Assembly: GCA_052400625.1 (NCBI GenBank) | Contig: JBQTGH010000010.1 | From: Thermophagus sp052400625 | Lineage (GTDB): Bacteria > Bacteroidota > Bacteroidia > Bacteroidales > Marinilabiliaceae | Length of the DNA stretch: 64,000 nt | Strand: one strand, 5' to 3' | Shown here: positions 54,410 to 63,390 of the stretch, piece after piece | How positions within the stretch are numbered: the stretch's first letter is position 1 | Layout of the letters: every line of letters starts with the position of its first letter | Notes under the pieces: model-generated | Database searches by the model: none | What the model was told of the DNA's origin: nothing | What the model saw: the letters and a program-made list of their open reading frames with translations, nothing else | Made by a program: the position numbers and the translations under genes

Positions 54410-54480
54410 ATGGAACTCGCATGGCTTAGTCAAATTTATACATGTACTTTTGTGGCAAAAAGTCGCCATGTTCGTTTCAT
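54410..54480 (-). repeat. GA/GA hairpin leader element, copy D
   Basis: Second tandem copy on the same strand, 189 bp upstream of copy C. The first arm has AACATG for GCATG, the other arm is intact. The centre has TTTTTG, 17 bp, TAAATTTG, a good promoter match. Similarity to copy C continues about 30 bp past the arm (TATAAAA.TT.TCTAAGTTA). Confidence 0.65.
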
Positions 54481-54700
54481 TTATATATAACATCTGCCCA
54501 CTGCCATTTGTCCGGTCTCTGGCCTCTGACCACACGGTCTTACTTATTATAGGTCGATGCCAATAGAGTAAAGGTAAAGAAATAGATTGTAAATGTCAGT
54601 AGTCTTGGAAAGAAGATGGAATGCATTAGTCCGAGGCAAGCCCCGTACTTCACCCCCCGGCCCACTGAAGGGGGTATGCCGGCGCGCAGAGGCCGGAAGA

Positions 54701-55191
54701 AAGACTACATAGATATATATAGAAATAAATGGAAATATATTGATATAAGTAGCTTGATGACTTTAGTCTGGAGGTCAGAGGCCGGAAGCCAGAGGTCAGA
54801 AATCATTAAAGGATATAAATGGATATAAAGTAGATAAATATTTAACAGAAACATTCTGTTAAAATTAGCACATTAGCACCTCAATCACCTCATTCACTTC
54901 AATCTCTTCAATCCTAACTGTCTAATGACCTGTTTCAGCCCCGGAGGGGCAACAGAGCGGTAAGCCGGAGGGCAGCTCCCTCCCTCACCCCCCGGCCCCC
55001 TGAAGGGGGTGTGCCGGCGCACAAAAGCCGGAAGCTAAAAGCAAGCTCATAGACTCATACTAGTTATTTCTACCTATTTCTATGTATATCTATTTATTTC
55101 TAATTATATCAATTTATTTCTAAATATATCGACCAGAATCAACTATCTATATCCACATATTTCCATTTATTTCTACTTATATCTAACATCT
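54701..55191 (+). repeat. Long inverted repeat, left arm (IR-L)
   Basis: About 490 bp that reappears in inverted orientation at 62876-63378. Shared landmarks in order: GACTACATAGATATATA, AAGTAGCTTGATGACTTTAG, AATCATTAAAGGATATAAAT, AACAGAAACATTCTGTTAAA, CCTGAAGGGGGTGTGCCGGC, AAGCTAAAAGCAAGCTCAT, CCAGAATCAACTATCTATAT. Only short substitutions and indels separate the arms. Confidence 0.9.
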
Positions 55192-55303
55192 TATATCTAT
55201 CATCTACCATCTACCATCTTTGAATTATTATGATTTTCGAACAATTTTGTATAATAGCCTGTTTTTATTATTGTATAAAAAATTACCAGGAAAAATAATA
55301 GTT

Positions 55304-56050
55304 ATGGAACGACGTCATTTTTTATCGCTTTTGGGAATGGCAGCCCTGGGCTCTTGTATCCCGAAGAGTCAAAAAGGCAATAGCAGTGTTTCATCATTGG
55401 CCGCAGGGGCAGGAAGCGCTTCGTTTAGCGGACATCAATTCCCGGAATTGGGATATGCCTTCGATGCCCTGGAACCTTATATTGATGCTCAGACCATGGA
55501 GTTGCATTACGACAAGCATCACCGGGGGTATTACAACAAATTCATGAAGGCCATAGAGGGAGGCGACCTGGTTAATATGCCTATGCCTCAAGTTTTTGCA
55601 AAAGTATCTCAATATGGCGATTCGGTTCGGAACAATGGGGGCGGTTATTACAACCACCGTCTGTTTTGGGAGAATATGTCGCCTGATGGAGGTGAGCCCT
55701 CGGCACGATTGCTGAATGCATTGGTGAAGAGTTTCGGGTCGTTCGACAACTTCAAGACCGAATTTGGCAATGCGGCCAAATCACATTTCGGCAGCGGTTG
55801 GGCTTGGCTCTATATGGATGACGATAAGAATCTGAAAATCACCTCAACACCCAATCAGGACAATCCGTTGATGGATATTTCCCCCGAGCGTGGTATTCCG
55901 TTGCTGGCCCTGGACGTCTGGGAACACGCCTATTATCTCAAATACCAAAACAAACGAGGGGAATATGTCGATAATTTCTGGAAGGTGGTTAACTGGAAAA
56001 CCGTCAGCACCCGTTGGGAACTCGCCAATAAAGGGGAGTGGAATGGTTGA
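55304..56050 (+). CDS. Exported Fe/Mn superoxide dismutase
   Basis: 248 aa from ATG 55304. The N-terminus ERRHFLSLLGMAALGSC looks like a Tat-type twin-Arg signal with a lipobox Cys. The SOD body has LELHYDKHHRGYYNKF-like HYDKHHRGYYN (metal His), GGGYYNHRLFWENMSP (His), and LLALDVWEHAYYLKYQNKR (Asp, His), all four ligands. It removes superoxide outside the cytoplasm, unlike typical SodB. It begins 113 bp after IR-L and precedes an efflux operon, so it may defend against metal-driven oxidative stress. Iron or manganese use cannot be told. Confidence 0.93.
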   Translation: MERRHFLSLLGMAALGSCIPKSQKGNSSVSSLAAGAGSASFSGHQFPELGYAFDALEPYIDAQTMELHYDKHHRGYYNKFMKAIEGGDLVNMPMPQVFAKVSQYGDSVRNNGGGYYNHRLFWENMSPDGGEPSARLLNALVKSFGSFDNFKTEFGNAAKSHFGSGWAWLYMDDDKNLKITSTPNQDNPLMDISPERGIPLLALDVWEHAYYLKYQNKRGEYVDNFWKVVNWKTVSTRWELANKGEWNG

Positions 56051-56078
56051 AAGGGCGACGCTTATGAATTAGATTGAT

Positions 56079-56111
56079 TTTGCGGTAATATTCACTTTAT
56101 TTTTATCTTTG
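56079..56111 (+). promoter_or_regulatory. Promoter for the second RND operon
   Basis: TTTG (56079-56082), 21-bp spacer, TATCTTTG (56104-56111): a full Bacteroidota -33/-7 pair just after the SOD stop. It sets the transcript start near 56118, so a TTG at 56109 cannot be the next gene's start. Confidence 0.65.
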
Positions 56112-56147
56112 TGCTTCATAATATTAGAAAAGAACAGATTTGTTTGG

Positions 56148-56537
56148 GTGAAGGCAAAAGGTAAATATATCGGTTGGTTGTTATTTATGTCGGCAGGGCT
56201 GATCATATTGGCGCATGCTGTCATACCGCATGATCATCATTTCGACTGTTTTGATTCGTCACCCACCTGCTGCTGCGAGAATTTGCCGCAAGATCAGCGA
56301 CCCGAAAATCCTTTGCATCATTGCCATGCCTTTAATACATTGGTTGGGCAGGATAGAGCGCCACGGCAGGATATTCAGTCGTTGCCTTTGATTTCTATTA
56401 TCTACTATTACCTCGATCAGGAAATCAATCTAGCTCCATTAGTCGGATATCCTCTCTCTTATTCCTTTGAAATTCTTTTTTCTCCGGGACCCATTTATAT
56501 ATCCGGCTGTAGCCTTCGTGCCCCACCTCGGGCTTAA
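56148..56537 (+). CDS. Small His/Cys-rich membrane protein, metal-related
   Basis: 129 aa from GTG 56148 (VKAKGKYIGWLLFMSAGLII). The start is chosen because the promoter at 56079-56111 excludes the upstream TTG. One membrane helix, then AVIPHDHHFDCFD, SSPTCCCENLP and LHHCHAF: dense His/Cys clusters. It ends with GCSLRAPPRA. The layout (helix, His-rich stretch, Cys, terminal RAPP) matches the protein at 10393-10755. As first gene of the divalent-metal RND operon it is probably a periplasmic metal-binding accessory. Confidence 0.75.
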   Translation: MKAKGKYIGWLLFMSAGLIILAHAVIPHDHHFDCFDSSPTCCCENLPQDQRPENPLHHCHAFNTLVGQDRAPRQDIQSLPLISIIYYYLDQEINLAPLVGYPLSYSFEILFSPGPIYISGCSLRAPPRA

Positions 56538-56662
56538 CCGGTCGCATGTCCGGGTCATCTATCGTATTTTCGGCCGGTGATTATCACCCTACTACTTAAT
56601 TTATCTTGACAAAGAAGCGCTGCCGGATAGGGCGCCAAGCTCCTATTGTATTTCAAAAAGTC

Positions 56663-56702
56663 AGGAAACGCCTTTTCCTATAGCTGCGTCTAGGGCAGCT
56701 AT
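56663..56702 (+). promoter_or_regulatory. Two small hairpins in the czcA leader
   Basis: AGGAAA/TTTCCT (56663-56679) and a perfect 8-bp stem ATAGCTGC/GCAGCTAT (56680-56702, 7-nt loop), adjacent, 40 bp before the RND pump start. They could be a leader regulatory structure or an mRNA processing site. Confidence 0.4.
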
Positions 56703-56742
56703 GGAGTCACTTGCTTTATTTAAATAAATAAACTGAGATTAA

Positions 56743-59700
56743 ATGATTGACCGAATAATATCGTTTTCAATAAAAAACAAGATGTTGATCGGCCTTATGG
56801 TTTTGGGGCTGGTCGTTGGTGGTTTTTGGTCGATGACACAGATTCCGTTGGATGCCGTACCGGATATCACCAATAATCAGGTGCAGGTCATTACCACGGT
56901 TCCTAATCTGGGAACCGAAGATATCGAGCATTTTGTAACCTATCAGGTGGAGCTGTCGGTGGCCAATTTGCCGGGGGTCACTGAGATACGTTCTATATCA
57001 CGTTTTGGCCTGTCGGTGGTAACCATCGTATTCGAGGATAATATGGGGACCTATCTTCCACGTCAGCTGGTGAGTGAAGCACTGAATGAGATCAAGGAGA
57101 AGATCCCCGAGGGACTGGGTGAGCCCTTTATCTCACCCATAAGTACCGGATTGGGAGAAATATATCAATATACACTGGAAGTACAGCCCGGCTATGATAC
57201 GGTATACAGTGATATGGATTTACGATCCATGCAGGATTGGATCGTTAAAAGACAAATGGCCATGGTGCCTGGTGTTGTGGAAGTTAACTCTTTTGGTGGC
57301 CACGGGAAACAATATGAAGTGGCGATCGATCCCAATCGATTGAGAAGTATGGATCTCACCATTGGTGATATTGTTCAGGCCTTGGAGGACAACAATCAAA
57401 ATACGGGAGGAGCATACATAGAGAAAAACCATAAGGCCAATTTCATCAGAGGAGAGGGGTTGATGCGCTCGTTGGATGATATTCGTAACACCCCGGTAGC
57501 TAAGGTCAACGGACATCCGGTATTTATCCGGGATGTGGCGGAAGTGCGGTTCGGCAGCGCCATACGCTATGGTGCCTTTACTCAGGATGGCAAAGGAGAA
57601 GCTGTGGGCGGTATTGTGATGATGCTCAAAGGTGAAAACTCCAACGACGTGATTAAAGAAGTTAAAGAACGTATGGCCTTAATCCAGAAATCTTTACCGG
57701 AAGGCATAGAAATAAAGCCTTTTCTGGATCGCAGTAAACTGATAAAAAGCACCACTTCTACGGTGGCTGAAAATCTTTCGCTGGGGGCATTGATCGTGAT
57801 TTTTGTTCTGGTACTCTTTTTGGGTAACCTACGCGGAGGACTGATTGTGGCCTCCACCATTCCTTTGGCTTTGCTCTTTTCGTTTATTATGATGAAAATT
57901 TTTGGGGTATGGGCCAATCTGATGAGCTTGGGTGCCATAGACTTTGGAATTTTGGTGGATGGTGCCGTTATCATTGTGGAAAGTATGATTTTTTACCTGC
58001 ATCGAAAGGAGTTGATCGGGAAGAACATACCGTCTGTACAACGGGATGAGATTGCCGGACGTTCAGCCGGTAAGATGATGAATTCGGCCTTTTTCGGACA
58101 GGTCATAATCCTGATCGTTTTTCTTCCTGTGATGGCATTGGAGGGGATTGAAGGAAAGATGTTTAAACCGATGGCATTAACTTTTGGATTTGCCGTGTTA
58201 GGGGTTTTGTTATTGTGTCTTACCTATATTCCGATGATGGCCTCCCTGGTGTTGAGGTCTCCCAAAACAGAAAAGGCAACGGTGGGTGATCGATTCATTC
58301 GCCGACTGGAACAGTGGTATCAACCGCTATTATCGTGGGCTTTGGAGAATGGGAAGTTAATGATCGGCACTGCTCTGGTGATTTTAGCATTGGGAGGGGT
58401 TCTTTTTTCACGGATGGGAGCTGAATTTATTCCTCAGTTGGACGAAGGCGACCTGGCGATGCACATGTTTTTGAAACCCGGCACTTCGTTGACGGATGTG
58501 GTCAGTGCTTCCACCAAAATAGAGAAATTATTGCTTGATGAATTTCCTGATGAAGTGGCCTCGGCACGAACCCGGATAGGGGTTGCAGATGTTCCTACTG
58601 ATCCCATGCCCATTGATATAGGAGATGTTTTTATTTTGCTTAAGCCCGAGAATGAATGGACGAAGGCAGAGACAAAGCAGGAATTGATAGAAAAAATGCG
58701 GAAGAAGTTATATGAATTGCCGGGCATTAATTATGAATTTTCACAGCCTATAGAGATGAGATTTAATGAGTTGTTGACCGGGATTCGGGAAGATATCGCC
58801 ATTAAGCTCTACGGGGAAGATCTGGAAGTGCTGGCCGACAAAGCAGAGGAGATAACCCGTCTGATTGCCGGAACAGAAGGGGTGGCCGGATTGAAAGCAG
58901 AAGCGACCCGCGGATTGCCTCAGATCACTGTGAAATACAATCGAACCAAACTGGGACAATATGGGTTGAATATCAGGGAATTGAATGATGTGGTGGAGTC
59001 CGCTTTTAGTGGCAGGGCAGCAGGGGTTATTTTTGAAGGGGAACGAATGTATGAACTGGTGGTTCGTTTGGATGATATTCACCGCCAAAGTATTGACGAT
59101 ATCCGAAATCTTTATGTCAGAACATCTGACGGACTTCAGGTTCCGATTAAGGAAGTGGCAGAAATCAACTATCAGCCGGGTCCCATGCAGATCAGCCGCG
59201 ACAATACCAACCGACGCATCTATGTGGGCATCAATGTGGAAGGACGCGATGTGAAATCATTGGTGGAGGAAATACAGCAGATTCTGGACCAGAAGCTTGA
59301 TTTGCCACCCGGATATTATATTCGTTACGGGGGAGCCTTTGAAAATCTGGAAAGAGCGACGAAAAGACTGACGTTGGTGGTGCCTCTAGCTCTAATACTC
59401 ATTTTTGTATTGGTCTTTTTTGCTGTGCAATCGTTGAAACAAACGTTGATGATTTATATGGCCATTCCTTTTGCGGCAGTGGGCGGAATTGTGTTTCTCT
59501 ATCTGCGAGGTATGCCCTTTAGTATTTCGGCAGGCATAGGTTTCATAGTGTTGTTTGGCGTCGTGGTGCTCAATGGTTTGGTGTTGATCAGCGGATTTAA
59601 CGAACTAAGACGCCAGGGGAAATGGAAACTTGATGAGGTCATTCAAAAGGGAGCAATACGAAGGTTGCGGCCCATATTTCTTACCGCCTCAACGGATATT

Positions 59701-59859
59701 TTGGGATTTCTTCCAATGGCTATTTCGGCATCGGCAGGCGCCGAAGTACAGCGTCCGTTGGCTACCGTGGTAATAGGAGGGATGATTACTTCTACCTTTT
59801 TGACCTTGGTGATGTTACCGATCCTTTATAAAATGGTAGAAAAAAAGAAACACGTTTGA
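56743..59859 (+). CDS. CzcA-family RND efflux pump, divalent-cation type
   Basis: 1038 aa, standard length. RIISFSIKNKMLIGLMVLGL start; PLDAVPDITNNQVQVIT; MSLGAIDFGILVDGAVIIVES with proton-relay acids in TM4; FIPQLDEGDLAMHMFLKPG; VPTDPMPIDIGDVFILLKP; LLTGIREDIAIKLYG, characteristic of CzcA; FGVVVLNGLVLISGF. It lacks the Met clusters of the CusA type at 38967, so Zn, Co, Cd or Ni is likely. Followed by TolC and adaptor genes. It pumps metal from the periplasm to the outside. Confidence 0.95.
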   Translation: MIDRIISFSIKNKMLIGLMVLGLVVGGFWSMTQIPLDAVPDITNNQVQVITTVPNLGTEDIEHFVTYQVELSVANLPGVTEIRSISRFGLSVVTIVFEDNMGTYLPRQLVSEALNEIKEKIPEGLGEPFISPISTGLGEIYQYTLEVQPGYDTVYSDMDLRSMQDWIVKRQMAMVPGVVEVNSFGGHGKQYEVAIDPNRLRSMDLTIGDIVQALEDNNQNTGGAYIEKNHKANFIRGEGLMRSLDDIRNTPVAKVNGHPVFIRDVAEVRFGSAIRYGAFTQDGKGEAVGGIVMMLKGENSNDVIKEVKERMALIQKSLPEGIEIKPFLDRSKLIKSTTSTVAENLSLGALIVIFVLVLFLGNLRGGLIVASTIPLALLFSFIMMKIFGVWANLMSLGAIDFGILVDGAVIIVESMIFYLHRKELIGKNIPSVQRDEIAGRSAGKMMNSAFFGQVIILIVFLPVMALEGIEGKMFKPMALTFGFAVLGVLLLCLTYIPMMASLVLRSPKTEKATVGDRFIRRLEQWYQPLLSWALENGKLMIGTALVILALGGVLFSRMGAEFIPQLDEGDLAMHMFLKPGTSLTDVVSASTKIEKLLLDEFPDEVASARTRIGVADVPTDPMPIDIGDVFILLKPENEWTKAETKQELIEKMRKKLYELPGINYEFSQPIEMRFNELLTGIREDIAIKLYGEDLEVLADKAEEITRLIAGTEGVAGLKAEATRGLPQITVKYNRTKLGQYGLNIRELNDVVESAFSGRAAGVIFEGERMYELVVRLDDIHRQSIDDIRNLYVRTSDGLQVPIKEVAEINYQPGPMQISRDNTNRRIYVGINVEGRDVKSLVEEIQQILDQKLDLPPGYYIRYGGAFENLERATKRLTLVVPLALILIFVLVFFAVQSLKQTLMIYMAIPFAAVGGIVFLYLRGMPFSISAGIGFIVLFGVVVLNGLVLISGFNELRRQGKWKLDEVIQKGAIRRLRPIFLTASTDILGFLPMAISASAGAEVQRPLATVVIGGMITSTFLTLVMLPILYKMVEKKKHV

Positions 59860-59944
59860 TTAATTAGTTATCACAAAAGAGAATGTGTAAATCTTTGTCT
59901 TGTAAGTTCCATTTGAACAATTAATTAGTTTAACTTTATACGAA

Positions 59945-60015
59945 TGAAACGAGCATGACCAACTAAGTTTGTCACAACAAGAGAATGTATAAAACTTAAG
60001 ATCATGCGAGTTCCA
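59945..60015 (+). repeat. GA/GA hairpin leader element, copy B
   Basis: TGAAAC-GA-GCATG (59945-59957) faces CATGC-GA-GTTCCA (60003-60015). It ends 32 bp before the TolC start, same strand. Central TTTG then TATAAAACTT is weakly promoter-like. Confidence 0.65.
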
Positions 60016-60047
60016 TCAGACCAATGATTTAACCTAATTTTATACTG

Positions 60048-61280
60048 ATGAATAGAATCATGTTAAAGAAAATAGTTGTTCTGCTAATGGTTGTTTGGCC
60101 ATTTTCGGGTCTTGGAGTCCGGGTAATCGCTCAGGAACAGAGTGTGATAACGCTTGAAGAGGCGCTTGAACGAGCCAAGGAGAATTATCCTTCCATCAAA
60201 GCTGCGCGTCTGGAAGTGGAAAAGCAAAAGGCCTTAAAAGTGACCGCATTGGATCTGGGTACTACCTCGCTCTTTACCGGTAAAGAGGAAGTGGGCAATG
60301 GCGCTTCAGGTATATACAATACCATAGGGGTTTCACAATCCGGGATCGACCTGTTGGGCATCCCGGCAAAAAGTAAACTCCACCAATCGAAGGTGAATCT
60401 GGCAGAGACACAGAGCCGCCTCACAGAAAAAAGGGTGGTGCGCGATGTGAGCACAGCCTGGTACAATGCTTTGTTGGCCAAAAAACAGTGGCAATTACGT
60501 CTGCAACTGGATTCTGTGTATGGTAATTTTTTAAAAGCGGCAGAAGCCCGTTTCTCAACACACCAAACCTCCAAAGTAGAATATCTGGCTGCTAAGGCGA
60601 AATATAAAGAATTGGAAGTGGGTATTAAAGAAGCTAAGAGCGCCTATGATGCGGCCCTGCATGAATTGAATCAATATCTGATGTATCCTCACATTATGGA
60701 TGTTGCAGAGGCTGATGCTTCTCGGGCTGAAGTGTGGGGAGACCTTATCCGTGGTGATTCATTACGGAATTCATTGATTCTGGGACTTTACCGGCAAGAG
60801 GTCAGTGTCTCGAATGCGGCGTGGAAAGTGGAACGAACCCAGCTTTTACCCAAGCTCGATGTGGGATATACCCGACAAAAGGTTGACGGAGAGTTGGGCT
60901 TCTATGCGTGGGAAGCCGGTATTTCGATGCCATTGTTGTTTTTCTCGCGGATGGGTAAGATCAAAGCTGCCCGGTTAAATTATGAAATGGCGGGTCAGCA
61001 GTATCGTCAAAAAGAGCGGGAGGTCAACACTGTTTGGCAGCAGTTGGTGAATCGGTACAAATCGATGTCCGATGTTTTGGATTTTTATGAGGATGAGGCG
61101 CTTCCTCTGGCTGATGAGCAAATGAATGCAGCCATCCTGGGGTATAAATTGGGCGATATCGATTATTTACAGTTTATCCGCAGCATGGAAGCCGCTATTT
61201 CTACTCGTCAGCAATATCTCAACCGATTGGTCGAATACTATGAGGTGGTTACCCGGTTAAATTATTTGGCTGGAGAATAG
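60048..61280 (+). CDS. TolC-family outer membrane efflux protein
   Basis: 410 aa. Signal peptide to about RVIAQEQ (an ATG at 60063 is an alternative start). OEP repeats: LEEALERAKENYPSIKAARLE and, in the second half, ISMPLLFFSRMGKIKAARLNYE. It ends YEVVTRLNYLAGE. It is the outer membrane part of the CzcA pump. The 188-bp spacer after czcA carries leader element B. Confidence 0.92.
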   Translation: MNRIMLKKIVVLLMVVWPFSGLGVRVIAQEQSVITLEEALERAKENYPSIKAARLEVEKQKALKVTALDLGTTSLFTGKEEVGNGASGIYNTIGVSQSGIDLLGIPAKSKLHQSKVNLAETQSRLTEKRVVRDVSTAWYNALLAKKQWQLRLQLDSVYGNFLKAAEARFSTHQTSKVEYLAAKAKYKELEVGIKEAKSAYDAALHELNQYLMYPHIMDVAEADASRAEVWGDLIRGDSLRNSLILGLYRQEVSVSNAAWKVERTQLLPKLDVGYTRQKVDGELGFYAWEAGISMPLLFFSRMGKIKAARLNYEMAGQQYRQKEREVNTVWQQLVNRYKSMSDVLDFYEDEALPLADEQMNAAILGYKLGDIDYLQFIRSMEAAISTRQQYLNRLVEYYEVVTRLNYLAGE

Positions 61281-61577
61281 TGACTTGTCCTAAAATAGAT
61301 TTTTCAGAAAAAGAAAACAAAAATCAGGACGAGGCAGGTTTATTTGGTTCCATGTTTCGTTGTCTCTGTTTTCTGACTTGCGGCTTCTGGTCTCTAATAA
61401 TCCGGAAAGCTGAGGAACAGTGACAGAACGCGAAGCTGCAACCAGATACTCGAAACCAGCAATCAGTAATCTGCAACTTCGGCCCCTTCTTCCCCAAATC
61501 TTTGATGGGGTGAAGGGTGGAGTTTTAGGAGAAGTGCATTATCAAAACACGAACTATTGAAGCAAAAAGACAGGAAT
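61281..61577. other. Spacer between TolC and adaptor
   Basis: 297 bp. It has CTTGCGGCTTCTGGTCTCT-type words at 61378-61395, and a hairpin around 61484-61520 (CCCCTTCTTCCCCA / TGGGGTGAAGGG). No gene. Confidence 0.5.
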
Positions 61578-62840
61578 ATGATAACAAAATCGATTATAGG
61601 GATTGCTCTTATAACAATGATATCGTGCCATAGGGGCGGTTATACGACTCAACATCATCATGATCATGACGAACATGAACATCACGGTCCGGAAGGAGTG
61701 GTAATGTTGACGCAGCAGCAGATGAAAGCCCTCGATCTGGAACTGGGCAGCTTTCAACAAAGAAACCTTAATACCCTTGTGAAAACCAACGGACAGCTGG
61801 AGGTTCCCCCCGGAGCCAGTGCCGACGTAACCGCTATAATGGGTGGTAATGTGAAAGAGATAAAAGTGTTTCATGGTGACAAAGTGCAGAAAGGTCAGGT
61901 GCTGGCCTTTTTGGAACATCCGGATTACATCTCTCTTCAGGAAGATTTTATAGAAACCGCTTCTCGAATGGAGTTCCTGGAGCAAGAATATGCTCGCCAA
62001 AAGGAGTTGTTTGAGAAAAATGTAACCGCTGGTAAAGACTACCAGAGGGTGAAATCGGAATATAACACCCTTAAAGCGAAGTTCGAGGGGTTAAAAATTA
62101 AATTACGGATGCTGAATTTGTCGCCTGATGCGGTTCAAGACGGAAATATTTCCGCAACCATTTCTGTTCTTTCACCCCTCAGCGGCTACGTTAATGATGT
62201 GAATATTCGATTGGGAACTTTTGTGGATGCAAAAGATATACTCTTCAGAATTACCGATAATCGTGAAATACATGTCGACTTTATTGTATATGAAAAGGAC
62301 CTTCATTTGTTGAAAGAAGGACAAACGGTCAAATTTGAAGTTGCCGGCCTGTCCAATGAGGAATTTAGTGCCACCATTTTTGCCATTGGAAAGGAGCTGG
62401 ACCGTGACTCTCGTTCCATTCATATTCATGCCAGTCTGGATGAAAATCCCGGACATCTGGTGCCGGGGATGTATGCCTCGGGAAGTATTTATGCCGATGC
62501 CGGTCGTGTGGTAGCCTTACCCGACGAGGCGGTAGTTGTGGAAGGAACAAAATCCTACATTTTTATTCTTGATGAATCCATTGATCCTGACGATCATGAG
62601 CACCATAGCATGGAATTGCATGGCGATGCTGAATCCGGGGATGATCATGAGGGGGATGACGACCAGAGTGATCCTGCCTATCCCTTTAGAATGGTGGAAG
62701 TGATAACCGGCAAACAAGCCGGCGGATATACTGAAATCAAACTTATGGAGACAATAGCGGACGATACCAAAGTGGCTATGAATAATGCCTACTATCTTTT
62801 GGCCGACCTTAAGAAGGAGGAAACCAGTCACGAGCACTGA
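61578..62840 (+). CDS. RND periplasmic adaptor, His-rich
   Basis: 420 aa from ATG 61578; a TTG at 61557 would add seven residues. Signal and lipobox (GIALITMISCHRGG), then a His-rich stretch QHHHDHDEHEHHGPEG. Membrane-fusion core: VTAIMGGNVKEIKVFHGDKVQKGQ, coiled coil residues about 125-180 (RMEFLEQEYARQKELFEKNV), then SGYVNDVNIRLGTFVDAKD and VALPDEAVVVEG. A second acidic His-rich insert (DDHEHHSMELHGD) lies near residue 345. The His clusters fit zinc or other divalent metal binding. It connects CzcA with TolC. Confidence 0.93.
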   Translation: MITKSIIGIALITMISCHRGGYTTQHHHDHDEHEHHGPEGVVMLTQQQMKALDLELGSFQQRNLNTLVKTNGQLEVPPGASADVTAIMGGNVKEIKVFHGDKVQKGQVLAFLEHPDYISLQEDFIETASRMEFLEQEYARQKELFEKNVTAGKDYQRVKSEYNTLKAKFEGLKIKLRMLNLSPDAVQDGNISATISVLSPLSGYVNDVNIRLGTFVDAKDILFRITDNREIHVDFIVYEKDLHLLKEGQTVKFEVAGLSNEEFSATIFAIGKELDRDSRSIHIHASLDENPGHLVPGMYASGSIYADAGRVVALPDEAVVVEGTKSYIFILDESIDPDDHEHHSMELHGDAESGDDHEGDDDQSDPAYPFRMVEVITGKQAGGYTEIKLMETIADDTKVAMNNAYYLLADLKKEETSHEH

Positions 62841-62875
62841 GAGGCAGGAAGACAGAAGCCAGAGGACAGAGGACA

Positions 62876-63378
62876 GATGTTAGATATGAGTAGATATAAA
62901 TAGAAATAAATGGATATAGATAGTTGATTCTGGTATATATATTTAGATATAAATAGATATAATTAGAAATAAATTGATGTACATAGAAATAGGTAGAAAG
63001 AACTAGTTTGTGTCGATGAGCTTGCTTTTAGCTTCCGGCTTCTATCTTCCGGCTTCTGTGCGCCGGCATACCCCCTTCAGGGGCTGGGGGTGAGGGAGGG
63101 GGCAGGCTTCTGTTTTACCTCTCTGTCGCCTCTCCGGGGCTAAAAAAGGTCATTAGGCGGTTAGGATTGAAAAGATTGAAGAGATTGAAGAGATTGAGGT
63201 GATTGATGTGCTAATTTTAACAGAATGTTTCTGTGAAATATTTTTCTACTTTATTTCCATTTATATCCTTTAATGATTTCTGACCTCTGGCTTCCGGCCT
63301 CTGGCCTCCAAACTAAAGTCATCAAGCTACTTTTATCAATATATTTCCATTTATTTCTATATATCTAAGTAGTCTGTC
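62876..63378 (-). repeat. Long inverted repeat, right arm (IR-R)
   Basis: About 500 bp, inverted match to 54701-55191. It begins 36 bp after the adaptor stop. It contains GATATAAATAGAAATAAAT words, the CCCCCTTCAGGGGCTGGGGG word, the AGATTGAAGAGATTGAGG word, ACAGAATGTTTCTGTGAAAT and CTCTGGCTTCCGGCCTCTGG. Confidence 0.9.
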
Positions 63379-63390
63379 TTCTGGCTTCCT

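Larger units (their letters stand above)
54292..55303. repeat. Repeat region upstream of superoxide dismutase
   Basis: No gene. After copy D it holds words of the GCCGGAAG, CCCCTGAAGGGGG and GATATAAAT types. 54701-55191 is the left arm of a long inverted repeat (separate entry). Confidence 0.75.

Noticed and set aside
17666..60015. Invertible promoters of the Bacteroides phase-variation type for the GA/GA elements
   Set aside because: Arms are only about 45 bp apart, too short for a looped inversion, and all copies face the same way relative to their gene.
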